Below are positions 1 to 12,359 of a stretch of 64,000 bases of DNA, piece after piece. This stretch comes from Morchella semilibera. Taxonomy: Eukaryota > Ascomycota > Pezizomycetes > Pezizales > Morchellaceae. The position numbers were made by a program, and so were the translations under genes. The notes under the pieces are model-generated. The model searched no databases, was not told where the DNA came from, and saw only the letters and a list, made by a program, of their open reading frames with translations. The stretch is from contig WBVU01000012.1 in assembly GCA_009192285.1 (NCBI GenBank), forward strand, positions 1,736,001-1,800,000, given 5' to 3'. Every line of letters starts with the position of its first letter. Position 1 is the first letter of the stretch.

Positions 1-276
1 GGATGTTCCAACTCATCGTTCCAGGTGAATGCTAGCTACTGAATGAGAATTATTTTCTTTATCGTCAAGGATCATGACTTGCATACAAAAAGGATTTGTG
101 GAGGCGCGTGCATGTGGATACAAAACCACAAGGCAAGACATAAAAAGAAAAAAGAAAAAAGAGGAAACAGAAACCGATATCAACCCCCCTCACTCACCAG
201 GCCCATATTCGTCACCGTATCCCGTATCCCGTCGTAAACGTCATATCCCATCTAGTAGCAGCCGTTTGTCCCATTC

Positions 277-702
277 TCAAAACTCATCATTATACCTCCT
301 ACCCGTGCCCGAGGCCCAATCTCTCCCCGAAGACGAAGCGGCCCAGTCCTTTCCGCCCGCGCCTATAGCCTTCCCCACAAGCTCTGCCAGTCTCTCCAGA
401 TCGCCCTTTGCGGCGCCGCCCCGCTGCCACAACCACATGGACGCCACCACAACGAACATGATGAACAGCAGCCTGATGGTCGTCACCAGGACGCCGTAGA
501 TCCACCGCGAGGCCATACCGAGGATGCTGAGCGACAGGTAGATTATGAGGAGGAGCAGGGCGATGTTCATGAGGTCGGGCTGCGAGTGCGCATATTCTCG
601 CAGCGGGGAGAGGGTATCGTAGAGATTTGTGGTAAAGGATGAGGCGTAGGAGGTGGCCGAGTGCGCAAAGGTGTAGATTTGGAAGAAGAGATCGTCGGCC
701 AT
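277..702 (-). CDS. APQ12: APQ12-like nuclear pore assembly/biogenesis protein
   Basis: A single-exon frame of 141 residues starts at an ATG. Residues about 44-95 form two closely spaced hydrophobic segments (around NIALLLLIIYLSLSILG and the segment ending in FVVVASMWLW), separated by a short SRWIYGV loop. A Gly/Ala/Ser-rich hydrophilic tail ends in RRYNDEF. This short two-helix layout matches the fungal Apq12 family, nuclear-envelope/ER proteins that affect nuclear pore biogenesis, mRNA export and membrane lipid balance. The length fits the family. The assignment rests on the layout and the recognisable central block, since there are few invariant catalytic residues. It has no close neighbour; the next gene starts about 2 kb away on the same strand. 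A T-rich run lies just upstream of the start. Confidence 0.75.
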   Translation of the reverse strand: MADDLFFQIYTFAHSATSYASSFTTNLYDTLSPLREYAHSQPDLMNIALLLLIIYLSLSILGMASRWIYGVLVTTIRLLFIMFVVVASMWLWQRGGAAKGDLERLAELVGKAIGAGGKDWAASSSGRDWASGTGRRYNDEF

Positions 703-2645
703 GTTGGTGAGCTTTGCTTCTTTTTTTTTTTTTTTGTTTCTTTATTTCTTTATTTCTTTCTTTGTTTGGGAGGGGGTTCTTTCTTTCAGTTTGTTCGGTT
801 AGCTCGACAGTGCAGTGCAGGCGGCGAGAGAAATGATATGATGATGAATGGGTAGATGTGCTTTTAAGCTTAAGCGGCGGAATGTTCAGATACAGTGCGG
901 AAAAATCGGAGTGATCAGGGAATGCAAGGGCTATTATATGTGGGCGGTTCTCCCTTGCGTTTTTATTCTATTTCCCAACTCTTGCTCAGAAGATGCTAGC
1001 TGTCATTTACTTGGTTGGTTGGCTGTTAGGGTTGGGGTGCGTTGGACAGGAGGCATGACAGGGGGGCGGGGGGGGGGGCGACCATGAAACACACACACAC
1101 CGGGTAGCTTATTCTGGGTGCAAGGATTCGTAGGTGGTTGGTCATAAGGGATCACTCGGTGCTTGGTACGAATTGCATGGTCTTGTGCAAGGCCAATGAT
1201 ATCTTTGCCTGGGTATTATTGGGCTGGGGTGTTCCGCCTAGATTGTAAAGTTGTAAACAGAAGCACAATCGCCAGACACTCTATAAGTTTGTTTTCTGCT
1301 CTGTATCCACCCTTGATGAAATACTGTTCTCTATCGTCTACTAACAGACCCCACGGTCTACCTCGTCACCTTCATATACAATTTATAGCCGCGGCTACTT
1401 GATAAATATACATAGGTCTAGCGCGGTGCACTACAGGTGCCTCGTCTGTCTTATAACGACAATCTAGGTGCACGTACGCAGAAGCGTTCCCCGCAGAACC
1501 TCGGGGTCTCTACATCCTCCACAGAGCAAGAGCGGGCGCGAATAGTATTACCCAGTGCAGTGGTAACCGCGCACCTTTTTCCTCGCGGCGGTGTACCCTA
1601 TGGGGTCACCCGGTTTGGCTGTGGTGTCAATGAGAGCCGCCCTTTCACCGAGGAGCGTGGTGCTGGAGTTGCGCTCGCTGGGCCTATCGAGCCCGAGAGC
1701 GGGGGGACATATGGACCTGGACAATAGAGGGGGTGTAGACGACATACAGTAATAACCAACACTCACGGGGGTAAAGAAATATAATCCGGGCTGGAATGGT
1801 ATCTATACAGAACATGAGCTATACGGCCACTATAGCCTACCTAATCTTGAGGCTGAAAACATCTTACTGGAGCTAGCCCATCCTGTCTGAAAAAGGCCCC
1901 AAGAACTACCCATCTAGCGTCAGTCAACACGCCGGCCCAGGAAACCAAAAGAGACCAGCCACAGCCTCCCGGACCACTAGTGAACGAAGGCTCCATAAAC
2001 TAATCCACCGGCCACGATATAACCATTGACTAAAGACAAAGCCTGCTGGAGAGCACATTGCGGGCGCCATACTCAAGGCCCAAACCGCTGAAGACGGGCC
2101 TGCCTGTTCTCGGCTAGGTTTTGGTTTAGTTTTCCTACTAGACAGAAGGACCGCCGCTAGCGCGCTTTGTGTTAGCGGATAGATCGTTGGATGGGTTGCG
2201 TGACCTTTGCGCAGTAGGATCTAGTACCGCACGTACGTAAGGACTGAAGGACGGACCCAAGGGCGGAGAGATGGGTGGTTAGAGTCCGGGGGGGATTGCA
2301 TGACTGTAAGCTGTTTCTTGGATGGCGGCGGTGGTCGCTGGCTAGCCTTTGAACTGCGGCGGGCTGGGAGCTTAAGGGCTCTCTATTGACGCCCATGTCT
2401 ATTCCTTCTCTTATCGGATGAGGACCAATTTTCTTTTTCTTTCTTTCAGATGCACGGCTTCGTTGTTTATCGATTTGGGTTCAGTAACAAAATGTAACTT
2501 TATATATGATTTATATTCCTAAGGTCTTTGTACGCATGAAATAATAATAGTTACAAGCTCAACAACCTAATATACGTAAATAAAAAAAAAATAGAAATTC
2601 CCATTACTAACCCCCCCCCCCCTAAAAGACTTACTCCCGAAATAT
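703..2645. other. Intergenic, no gene recognised
   Basis: The stretch holds a T-run (about 720-735), a G-run near 1070 and short open frames without recognisable domains or coherent splice structure. No RNA gene was recognised. Confidence 0.5.
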
Positions 2646-5600
2646 TTAAATAGGAACCAATGAGAAATCGTCGAAATGCAACTCTTTCGCTGAACCAGCC
2701 GCACCCGTACAAGACATGCCTATAGCGAGAGTAGCACTAGATCCAGTTGCCAGGTAAGTGGCCGTGGTGGGGGCCCAGGTTGATGTCGTAACAGTACTGA
2801 CGGCTATGGCCACGCCGTTCATAGTGACAGTGTAACTACACGTGCCCGCTGATGTGATTCTTCTGGAATAGCCGGTGAATTGGTAGGACACACCAGGACA
2901 TAAGGATACTGTTTGGGAGAGGGTCGTCGTTCCCCCAGTAGTGTTTATCCTAGAGCTCATACACATAGAACCGCCGTGACACGACGAGGTAGAAATGGCA
3001 AACCTCGCATCGCCGGTGATGGCAGTGGTCCACCCTGTCGTTCCGGATTCAAACCCAGGATTCGTAATTGGCGACGCGACTGTACATGCGGAGGAAGAGG
3101 GTGTTGCTGGAGCGGTGGTAGTGCATTGTCCAGGTACCTCAACAGTGGTTGGGACAGTTATCGTTGTAATTTCACCAGGGATGGTAGTGGGGATGGTGAC
3201 AGTGCTCGTAATACTCTCACCAGGGAGAGTTACGGTGGTAGGAACAGTTACGGTTGTGGGGGTGGTGGAGGTGACAGTGGTCATATCTCCTGGTAAGGTT
3301 ACAGTGGTAGGCACCGTAACAGTAGTCATCTCACCCGGGAGATTTACAGTGGTGGGAACCGTGACAGTAGTGACCTCTCCCTCTCCAGGGACGGTAAGGG
3401 TAGTCGGGACTGTGATGGTGGTTGCATCCCCAGGCATATTGACAGTGGTAGGAACCGTAACAGTAGTCACCTCGCCCTCTCCGGGAAGTGTGACCGTTGT
3501 TGGAACCGTAACAGTAGTGACCTCGCCCTCTCCAGGGAGTGTGACCGTTGTTGGAACTGTGACAGTAGTAATATCCCCTGCAACATTAACAGTGGTAGGA
3601 ACCGTAACAGTAGTGACCTCTCCCGCTCCAGGGATGGTAAGGGTAGTCGGGACTGTGATGGTGGTCTCATCCCCGGGTATATTGACAGTGGTAGGAACTG
3701 TAACAGTAGTCACCTCACCCTCTCCAGGAAGTGTGACCGTTGTTGGAACCGTAACAGTAGTAATATCCCCTGCGACATTGACAGTGGTAGGAACCGTAAC
3801 AGTAGTGACCTCTCCCGCTCCAGGAATAGTAAGGGTAGTAGGCACTGTGACGGTGATCACCTCACCCTCTCCAGGAAGTGTGACCGTTGTTGGGACCGTG
3901 ACAGTAGTCATGTCCCCTTGCAAGTTCACCAGTGGTAGGAACTGTAACAGTGGTGACCTCACCCTCCCCAGGAATTGTGACCGTTGTTGGGACCGTGACA
4001 GTAGTAACCTCACCAGCCCCGGGAATTGTAAGGGTAGTAGGAACTGTGATTGTGGTTGCATCTCCGGGTACATTGACAGTGGTAGGAACCGTAACGGTGA
4101 TCACCTCGCCCTCTCCAGGAAGTGTGACCGTTGTTGGAACCGTAACAGTAGTCATTTCACCCTCCCCAGGAAGTGTGACCGTTGTTGGGACCGTAACAGT
4201 AGTGACCTCGCCCTCTCCAGGAAGTGTAACCGTTGTTGGAACCGTAATAGTAGTAACCTCGCCCTCTCCAGGGGTGTGACCGTGTTGGAACTGTGACAGT
4301 AGTAATATCCCTGCAACATTGACAGTGGTAGGAACTGAACAGTAATAACCTCGCCCTCTCCAGGAAGTGTGACCGTAGTTGGAACCGTAACAGTAGTAAC
4401 CTCACCCTCTCCAGGGAGTGTGACCGTAGTTGGAACTGTGACAGTAGTAATATCCCCTGCAACATTGACAGTGGTAGGAACTGTAACAGTAATAACCTCG
4501 CCCTCTCCAGAAGTGTGACCGTAGTTGGAACCGTAACAGTAGTAACCTCACCCTCTCCAGGGAGTGTGACCGTAGTTGGGACCGTAACAGTAGTAACCTC
4601 GCCCTCTCCAGGAAGTGTGACCGTAGTTGGAACCGTAACGGTAGTAATGTCCCCTTGCAAGTTCACAGTGGTAGGAACTGTAACTGTGATCACCTCGCCC
4701 TCTCCAGGAAGTGTGACCGTTGTTGGAACCGTAACAGTAGTCATTTCACCCTCCCCAGGAAGTGTGACAGTTGTTGGAACCGTAACAGTAGTAACCTCGC
4801 CAGCCCCGGGAATTGTAAGGGTAGTCGGGACTGTGATGGTGGTCTCATCCCCGGGCATATTGATAGTCGTAGGAACTGTAACAGTGATAACCTCACCCTC
4901 CCCAGGGAGTGTGACCGTAGTTGGAACCGTAACGGTGGTCACCTCACCCTCTCCAGGAATTGTGACTGTTGTTGGAACCGTAACAGTAGTCACCTCACCC
5001 TCTCCAGGAAGTGTGACCGTTGTTGGAATCGTGATGGTGGTCTCATCCCCGGGCATATTGATAGTGGTAGGAACTGTAACTGTGATAACCTCACCCTCCC
5101 CAGGAAGTGTGACCGTCGTTGGAACCGTAACAGTAGTAATGTCCCCTGCACCACTGACAGTGGTAGGGACCGTAACAGTGGTCACCTCGCCCTCCCAGGA
5201 ACAGTAAGCGTGGTAGGGACCGTCACAGTGGTGACCTCACCAGCGCCGGGGATAGTAACCGTTGTGACCTCCTTCGAGGTGACCGTGGCCGTAGACGTTT
5301 TATCGTTCCCGGGGATGCGGACCGTAACTATTATACACCGAGTGTAAGAAAGACTTGACAACCAACAGCCAGGCACTAATTACTGACCAGTAGTGCGCCC
5401 CCCCGTGACCGTGGCTGAGCGAGTGATGGTTGATGAACGGGTGATTGTCACTGTAGCCTCGCGGACGACCGTGGCTGTTTTGGTTGTGTATTATTAGCAC
5501 TATAGCTACTGGCAACCACAATGGGGGGGTAGGGATCACCTGGGACGGTCACGGTGGATGTTTTCGGGTCACAGGTACTGGCCTGCCCGGAGCTGGTGCG

Positions 5601-6169
5601 TTTGTACAAATTGCCTCTGTTTGGAGGCTGTTGTTAGTGGTGTATATAGGCATATATAGGTAGGTACTTGGGACCCAGATATTGTATATATATAACGTAC
5701 CTGCGCAGTCCTCCGCACTGCTGTCTGCTGTTCCCGCCGCAGCTTATATTGCACTCCTGTGCCCCCGTCTTTGTAATTCTCGGATCAAGCCAGTCACCGC
5801 ACCAGCACTCACTGCGTAGAGCATTAGCTATAGCTATAATCAAAAAAAAAAAAAAGCACCGAAAGCTATTGGAGCCCCCCCCATAAAGCCAATTGGGGGG
5901 TCAAAGACTTACTTATTATCCTCCACCCAAGCATACTGCCCAAACCTCGGCTCACAAAACGCCAGACACCTCTCGACCGTCATGCGGTCGTCGAACCAGG
6001 ACTTCTTGAGGGCGTTCACCCCGCGGGGCTCGGCATAGCACCCTTGGTACGAGAACCCGTTGCCGCCCGGGTACGGCGTCGGGCTGGGCGGGTCTGCGTT
6101 GTGCGGGCCGGGGCGGGCGGCCGCAAGTGTGGCCGTGCCCGCCAGTGCTAAAAGAGTGGATAGCAACAT
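2646..6169 (-). CDS. Secreted WSC-domain protein with Thr-rich tandem repeats and C-terminal NPGFE-type domain
   Basis: Proposed exons are 6169-5913, 5811-5701, 5616-5540, 5474-5388 and 5327-2646; all four junctions are GT..AG and keep frame. The start at 6169 (MLLSTLLALAG) gives a clean signal peptide, better than an upstream ATG at 6196. A WSC domain follows (GFSYQGCYAEP, AWVEDNNECWCGD, CGGNSRQQCGG), a cysteine-rich carbohydrate-binding module of fungal wall proteins. Next come about 40 repeats of 15-17 residues of the type TTVTVPTTVTLPGEGEV, expected to be O-glycosylated. The C-terminal domain starts at NPGFESGTTGW and resembles CBM4/9-like jelly rolls. No GPI signal is seen. About six single-base indels within the repeats (near 5200, 4507, 4333, 4310, 4272 and 3928) break the frame, so the last exon is either mis-assembled or the gene is decayed. 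A likely role is wall or surface binding. Confidence 0.75.
3130..5215 (-). repeat. 51/45-bp coding minisatellite in the WSC gene
   Basis: About 40 head-to-tail units encode TTVTVPTT followed by TLPGEGEV, TIPGAGEV, NVAGDI, NMPGDE and similar variants. Units are mostly 51 bp, with 45-bp variants lacking two codons. Long stretches are nearly identical in blocks of several units, which points to repeated duplication of multi-unit blocks. The antisense strand is also open over long stretches because of the repeat composition; this is treated as a shadow. Confidence 0.92.
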
Positions 6170-8326
6170 ATGTACCTTATATATGTATGTGTTCAACGAA
6201 TGAATGTCCTATGCAGATCAGATTCCCCCCCTCCAGAGACAGAAATAAAAAAACGAGTGTAGTCGACAGACAGGTACCGACGGGTGCAGATGGAATGTTT
6301 GCCGTATTTGTATCCCCCATGGCGGGCTTTATCCGTCCCCTTTTTTTTTTCTGTGGTCCTGTTGGATCAAGGCCAGGCCTAAAGAACCGTGATGGCTTGA
6401 AACCCTTGTAAATAATCAACTATTCGGTGATCCCGGCTGTGCCGCAGAGAGAGAGTAAGCGAGCCTATTTGGCCACCCTCGCTAAGCTTAGACCAATGAT
6501 AGCTGAAGGCTTGATCAGCCTTAATCTCCACAAACTTTTAGTAGGTGCTACTAAGAAGTGCCTGACCAACAGATGGGGTTTAGCTGTGGCAACAACTGTC
6601 TAAGGGCTTCGGTTCTTGATTCCCTGACTGCTAGGAGTGCAAATTCGTTGGAGTGGGCATACAGCAATGCTGTTGAAAGTAAACGTTGTCCGTGTATGCA
6701 AGTACTTCAAGTGGTAGTTAACGTCTAAGGTGAGCCCCAAAGTGCAGGAAACGAGGTCTAACTGACTGTGGGAGTCTTAAGTGATGCCCCTGCCCGAAAG
6801 CCACAAACGAAGGCTAACAAACTAACCCACCCAGAATAGAGCCCCTCCTTTATGGCGCCGTATTCAATCGAGCTGCCGTGTATGTAGAGCCTCGCACTTC
6901 CCCTAGATACATGTACCTGGGGCAGGAACAAAGTACGTACCGGACAATTATAAGGGCCCTTAATGCAAAAAAAAGTCTAGAGACAATCGCGACACTTGAT
7001 ACACATCTTCCTGTCCCAATGTCCCAGACAGTGCCCCCTGCTCGTCGTTGCCCCAGAGCCGAATGTAGGTACTATCCGCCCGCCCGAGTGGTACGGTGTA
7101 TATATATCGACGTCAACACCGCCAATCGCCCAGGACGTCGACTATGCCAAGGCTGAGCCAGGACGGTTGATACTGACTGCATGGTCCAAGGACTAGGACT
7201 ATGGACTGCATATAAGTAAGTAGATTGCTTACTACGACTGAAGTAGACTCGGGGGAAGAGTATGATATCTAGCCGTTGCACGTATCCAGTAACAGCAGTA
7301 CTATCTGCGGCATAAAGAACAGTGTTTGCCAGACCTCACGTCGCTACCCGCAAACCCCCAGGGCGACTGAGCTAATATAATGGGGCACCACGCCGCCGAC
7401 CAGCCAAATAGTCCAAATAGTAGGTGGACTATGTACATATGGACTGCAGCCCCCCAGCTACTAGCCAAGTCTTAGTCTTAGACAGTCCGTCCAAAAAGTG
7501 GTGCAGCGGACCACAGTCCCCCATTGACCAAGACCCGGCGGGCTGGAACCTATAGCTCATAACCACACACCAAAACCCCAAGACCCCACAGTAACGGTGC
7601 AGCTCGATAAGTAAGTATACAAGGGCTGGAACACGGCGATACCAACATTTGGTGTTTATACGTACCCTCGGGCGCTCGCTGTGTTTATATCAAGCTACCC
7701 CCATAGCCACCCCTAGGACAGCCTACTACCGCGGAATCCAGAAGCATACATACATAAACCCCACCCGTCAGAGAACAACCCCCAGCCGGGGATGTACGTC
7801 CGGTCCCCACAACGTGCCCAACATACCCGCCCCCGCACGTCTACAGCGAGAGCCGGACATAAGAAGTCTAACCAGCACCCCCGACACGCACATCACATCG
7901 AGAATCGATCAGGGCCGGTCTCACCAATTATATTCAGCGTCGGGATGATATCCGCCGTCCCGCCCCTCCGGTCCAGTCCGGTAGGAGGGCCTAGCTGCCG
8001 ACTACGGGATCCGTGGTGTTCTCGGAAGTGCTTTTTTCTCAGCATGCACGTGTCGCCGGTTATGTTGTAATACCGATCATTGACCTACACTACACCCGCT
8101 CACAAGAAGGACTGGCAATCTCACACACAGGGCTAATTGATCCTCCAGGGCTGGACGAAAGAGAGAAAAGAATAGAATAATTTACATAAGAAGTACATAT
8201 GTAGGCTCGCATCTCCATTTATCATACATCCATATCCATACATCCGAGCAGGCCCATTAAACCCAACCCATCATCATTACCATACGCTACATAAAAGAAA
8301 AGTATAAACAAAAAAAAAACCCATAA
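6170..8326. other. Intergenic, no gene recognised
   Basis: Upstream region of the WSC gene. Only short open frames without domain signatures are present, with one TACATGTA palindrome near 6908 and a TATATA run near 7100. No RNA gene was recognised. Confidence 0.5.
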
Positions 8327-8934
8327 TCACCCCTTCAACCTCTCCCACGAAGCACTAACCCTAAACAGCGCCGCCCTCGCCGGCTTGACCATGATCTCGA
8401 CGGCGCGCGTCGGCGTCCCCGAGATACGCACCGGCTGCGCCACCAGCGTGATCCCCGTCGACGTCGTCTCAGTCCTAACAGGCCCGTGGGCGTGTCCGGC
8501 AGCTCCTCGGCGCCGTCGTCGCTCGGCCCCGGTTCCGGCTCCGGTTCCGCGGCGACCAGTGTCCGCTCGCTTGTGGCGGCGCTCGAGTCCGTGCTTCGCC
8601 GCCGGTACTGCGGCATGGTGAGCGGGCTCGTGGACGCCATTGAGGCCATCGACATCTTGCGCTCCACCACTGCCCGTGGGCGCGGCCCGCCGCGCAGGAG
8701 CCGTCGCCGCCGGAGCCAGATGTAGACGAACATTGGGGCGGCGAGGGCGAGGGAGACGAGGGCGACGAGGAGCACGATTGCGGTGGAGTTGTTGAAGCCT
8801 GGGATGATGGGTGCCGGGGCGGTCTGGGGCGAGACGGGCGAGACGGAGACGCCCTGGGAGCGGGGGACGAGCGGCGTGGAGAGACAGGTGTGGAGGTGTA
8901 GTAGGAGGAGGAGGAATAGGTATAGTGCTAGCAT
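8327..8934 (-). CDS. Single-pass membrane protein of unknown function
   Basis: The protein opens with a signal peptide (MLALYLFLLLLLHLHTCLS, ATG at 8934), then a short Pro/Ser/Val ectodomain, one transmembrane segment (around AIVLLVALVSLALAAPMFVYIW), a basic stop-transfer stretch (LRRRRLLRGG) and a Ser/Glu-rich cytoplasmic tail. This is a type I single-pass layout. The frame is lost near 8481-8482. One extra C in the coding-strand GGGCC run gives the natural continuation TPTGPVRTETTSTG and a stop at 8327, for about 202 residues. The other reading turns into an Arg-rich low-complexity tail, which looks artificial. No family was recognised. The layout resembles small fungal sensor or adhesin-like membrane proteins, but there is no direct evidence of function. 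Confidence 0.55.
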
Positions 8935-11900
8935 TGTTGTGTTTGTTTGTTTGCGCCCTGCGACGGTTTGGGATATTGGAACTACCCAAGTAAATGGAAT
9001 CCAAATAGAGGCGAAGAAATTGAATTGAGTCGCTTGATCCACAAGCGGGAGAAATGAAATTAGAAATGATCAAACGTGCACGCACGAATGAAGGAAAGAA
9101 AGAAAAAAAAAAAAACAAGAAAAAGAAAAGGAAACCTCCAAAGGAATGTAGCCTTTAGAAGAAGCTGAGAATTCCGAAAAAGACGCTGAGGACATGAGTA
9201 TATAACTATATGTTCCATTCCTCATCACCGGCACCCCTACCTGGCCATCTCTATAGGACCTGTACAAAGAGCCCAGCGCATAAGAACCGTCGAACCGCGT
9301 CACGACCTCCCCTTCTCCAGAGGTTCACGTATCATGTAGCAGGGCTGTTGAAGGTTTACAGAGATCTCTAACACAATCACCCCCTTCCGTTTCCCAAGGG
9401 TGTTTCTGTTTTGTATTGGCTCGATTAGGTTTAGCGAGAACCGGGTGTTGATATAAACTTCCTAAGCGCTCGACCAGCTTGGAGGGGAGCGGGGGGGTGA
9501 GCCGGGTTGGTTGGATGCTGAAATCAATTTGACAGGCTGGTAGCACACCCAGCGGAGAACCCTCGTCAAATCGCAAAGGACTCAGTTTGAAGAGAGACAG
9601 GGTTTTTTTTGGGGGGGGTGCAATAATCTGTTAAGCCTTTAAGAGCTATTTCGAGAGTCTCGCACCCCCGTAGTACTGTAGATGATGACCTAGCTTGGAT
9701 ACGCACCTACATGCAATTACCTACCCTAGATGTTGGCGAGGTCAACTTTTCAATATACTATTCCAAACATAGAAAGGAATGAGAAAAGAAGGACACAAAA
9801 CCAGCATACTTACCGGTATCATCACTCTCTTCTGAGGAGACTCCCCCCCCCGGCAATGTTTGAACTCCTCGTTCTGGATTGTTTTGGTCCCTGAAACCGG
9901 GTAGTGCACACGTGACCCCAACCCTAATCCGGCGCTTGGTCCTAGCAGCAACATGATGAGCAGCAAGACCTTGACGCTCATGGCAAGTCATTTATAGACT
10001 TTATTAAATTTACACACCTCCTGTCAATATATGCTGCAGCGAAAATCGCGGACAATCATTTCTCTCACGAAGAAATCAGAAACCAAACCGTAACTATTAT
10101 CGGGCTACCTAGTACAGTAGTACTATGCTGCTCAACGATGATATCACTAGGGGGGGAGGTCGTGTCGATATTATGTGTGATGTCGTGACGCTACGCAAGC
10201 GCCACAGATCATGCACAAACGTTGGTGTCCTCGACGATTGGGCGTTTAGGACGTTCGCAATCTTCAGCCCCTAGATGTGCACTTTGCCAGTGAGACATGC
10301 GCCTAGCCAGTCGGGACTCAGGTAGGGTTTGGTCCCTGGGGGCGCCCTATTCACGGCTAATCACTCGAGCTCTCTGACGACCGCACGCAGAGTAAACCCT
10401 CTGCCCTGAAACCACCAAACATAGGCTCAAACAGCGGCTTTAATTCGTGCTGGAAGGATGATGTAGATGCTTCCAATGGGTGCTCTGCTGCTTCTGGGAT
10501 GGATGGAAGCGGGTTCAGTCAATTGATCAAGCTCGAACTGGCGAAGAGCTAGCAGGAAGACAAGTTGATTAATCAATGACGAACTGATCATGAGTGTATG
10601 AGTTTTATCTAGAACATGTACTTGGTCTGCATGTACTACATCGTACGCCGTATACGCACACGTAGCTATATGAACATGTGTCATTCGTGGGCTCGCTCAA
10701 TCCGCCGGGGATACATGATATGAGTACCTATGAAGTATGTACATGTAAGTAGACACATCATACATCCACCCTCTTCCCCTTAGAAGTCACCCCGAGGCCA
10801 CATGCAGTATCAGATACTCCAAGACCTGGAATCTAATGCGAAGGTACCACAATAACGGATTTTCCCCTCTAGACACGTCTAGCTATACATATCCCCATCT
10901 AAAGAGAAAACAGAGCAGCCTACTCAGGCCAGGCAGGACCATATCAATACAGCCATAACATTTTGCACATCGGCTATCCGCGCCTGCCGATCTTGTTCCC
11001 GTTTCGGGCCCACTGAACTGGGACTAGCTCATCCCATAGACCGCCTTCATTTAATTTTCTCCCGTATACAACGAACGATATTTTGTCTGGTCTGGCTCTA
11101 CGTATCGTGTGCGCATGATCAACTCCGGAACTTCAGCTCTTGTATAAATGTTTGTGGCAAGTCTCTATATGATCCACAGACGTCCTCAGAAACGTCTTTT
11201 ACCGACTGACGCCTGGGAGACAGCTCTACATGTCACATGCATAGCGGTGGGCTAGGTAGCTTGTATTACTACGGCTCAGTTGGAGGTTACTCCAAACAGA
11301 ATTTGCCTTCCCGTTACATAGAGACTTCAACCCCGCTCTACCAGCCCGGCAGGCAAATAGGTGGGATTAACGGGTCAATGGAAGCGGATGATTCTGTCCA
11401 ATGATCATCCAGGGCCAAAGGCTGTTTTGTCATGTCGCTGCCCTATAGATCTGTTTTGGATACTACCCGGTGTCAAGGAGAAATCGAGCCTTGATACGAG
11501 CCGTAGGGCTTGACTCCGAATTTTAGCCTAGAGTCACTTCACAGCCCGGCCAAGGTCTATTTGAAAAAGCTCACCCCCTATATCGCAAGCAGTCTAGGCC
11601 TCCCTTTCCATGGTGCGGATCCACCAGAGCTCGAAGTCGAGCTTATGTCTAAGGCTACCTCAGAGCGAGAATTCAAGTTCTGCGCACGCGGTGTTGCGGG
11701 TTTACAGCCAGACGTTTGGGAATACTTGACTTGCTATGGTGCTATCGCCGTTTGGAGGGGCAGTGGGTTTCCGATACGCTGTCCCTGCCACAATTACTGA
11801 AATTTCAGGGTATGTACTGTAACGCTTCTATCCTCATTACGTATCCCAAATATCTAGTCCGTTAATGGCGAGCCGATGGTACCTAGGCGTACACGCAGAC

Positions 11901-12359
11901 ACCACTACTAAGAAACACAACAGCGGTGGTGTTTTGTGGTAGCTTTGAAGTCATTCATGAGATTCAAAATGGCCCTCCAATAAGGAGTAGTCGAACGTCC
12001 GCGGTCTAGAGGAGATGAAACACCCACCATACGCATACGTACGCACAAACAGTTAGCGTGCACCTGGGGCAAATCTCATTACGCGCTGCCCTTCAGAGGG
12101 CCTTATAGCCAATTTTTTTGCGAAACCCTGTGTTTGTGTCCCCTCTCGGACGATGGTGTAATAACACCCGTGTGACTCGAGTGATGTTTTGTGAGACTGG
12201 ATCACAAAATATCACTCGACAGCCACAACCATAGACATCAATGTTACACAAGAGCGACATTGCCGATCTCTCCCAGCTTCAGCCTCACGCCAGCTACCTA
12301 CGCCCCAGTCAGACCCCAACTGCTTCTTCCCCTCCCACCATTCTCAATAGCCTCGTCAG
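8935..12359. other. Gene-poor stretch around a possible small gene
   Basis: Apart from the candidate at 9707-9981, no convincing gene was seen. A 96-residue open frame at 11510-11800 (+) has no recognised domain. The stretch contains G and T homopolymers near 9602 and a TACATGTA palindrome near 10739. Confidence 0.4.
9707..9981 (-). CDS. Candidate small secreted protein (two exons)
   Basis: An ATG at 9981 opens a signal peptide (MSVKVLLLIMLLLGPSAG) followed by a mature segment, RVHYPVSGTKTIQNEEF. A consensus donor (CCG|GTAAGT) follows codon 56. Joining exon 9981-9814 to an acceptor ending AATAG, giving exon 9757-9707, keeps frame and adds 16 residues (YIEKLTSPTSRVGNCM) before a stop, about 72 residues in total. 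The predicted intron is 55 nt. No family was recognised. Small secreted proteins of this size are common in fungi, but the case rests only on the signal peptide and one strong donor site. Confidence 0.35.

Noticed and set aside
3130-5215. Regular repeats resembling a CRISPR array
   Set aside because: Repeats are contiguous, have no unique spacers, and encode a Thr-rich protein in a eukaryotic gene.
2995-5347. Long open frames on the + strand (up to 433 codons) antisense to the WSC gene
   Set aside because: They mirror the repeat (V-V-G-T-V-T-V-V), have no signal peptide or domain, and arise because the 51-bp unit lacks stops on that strand.
11510-11800. 96-codon frame with partly protein-like text (EREFKFCARGVAGLQPDVWE)
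   Set aside because: No family recognised and no splice partners; kept only as a note.
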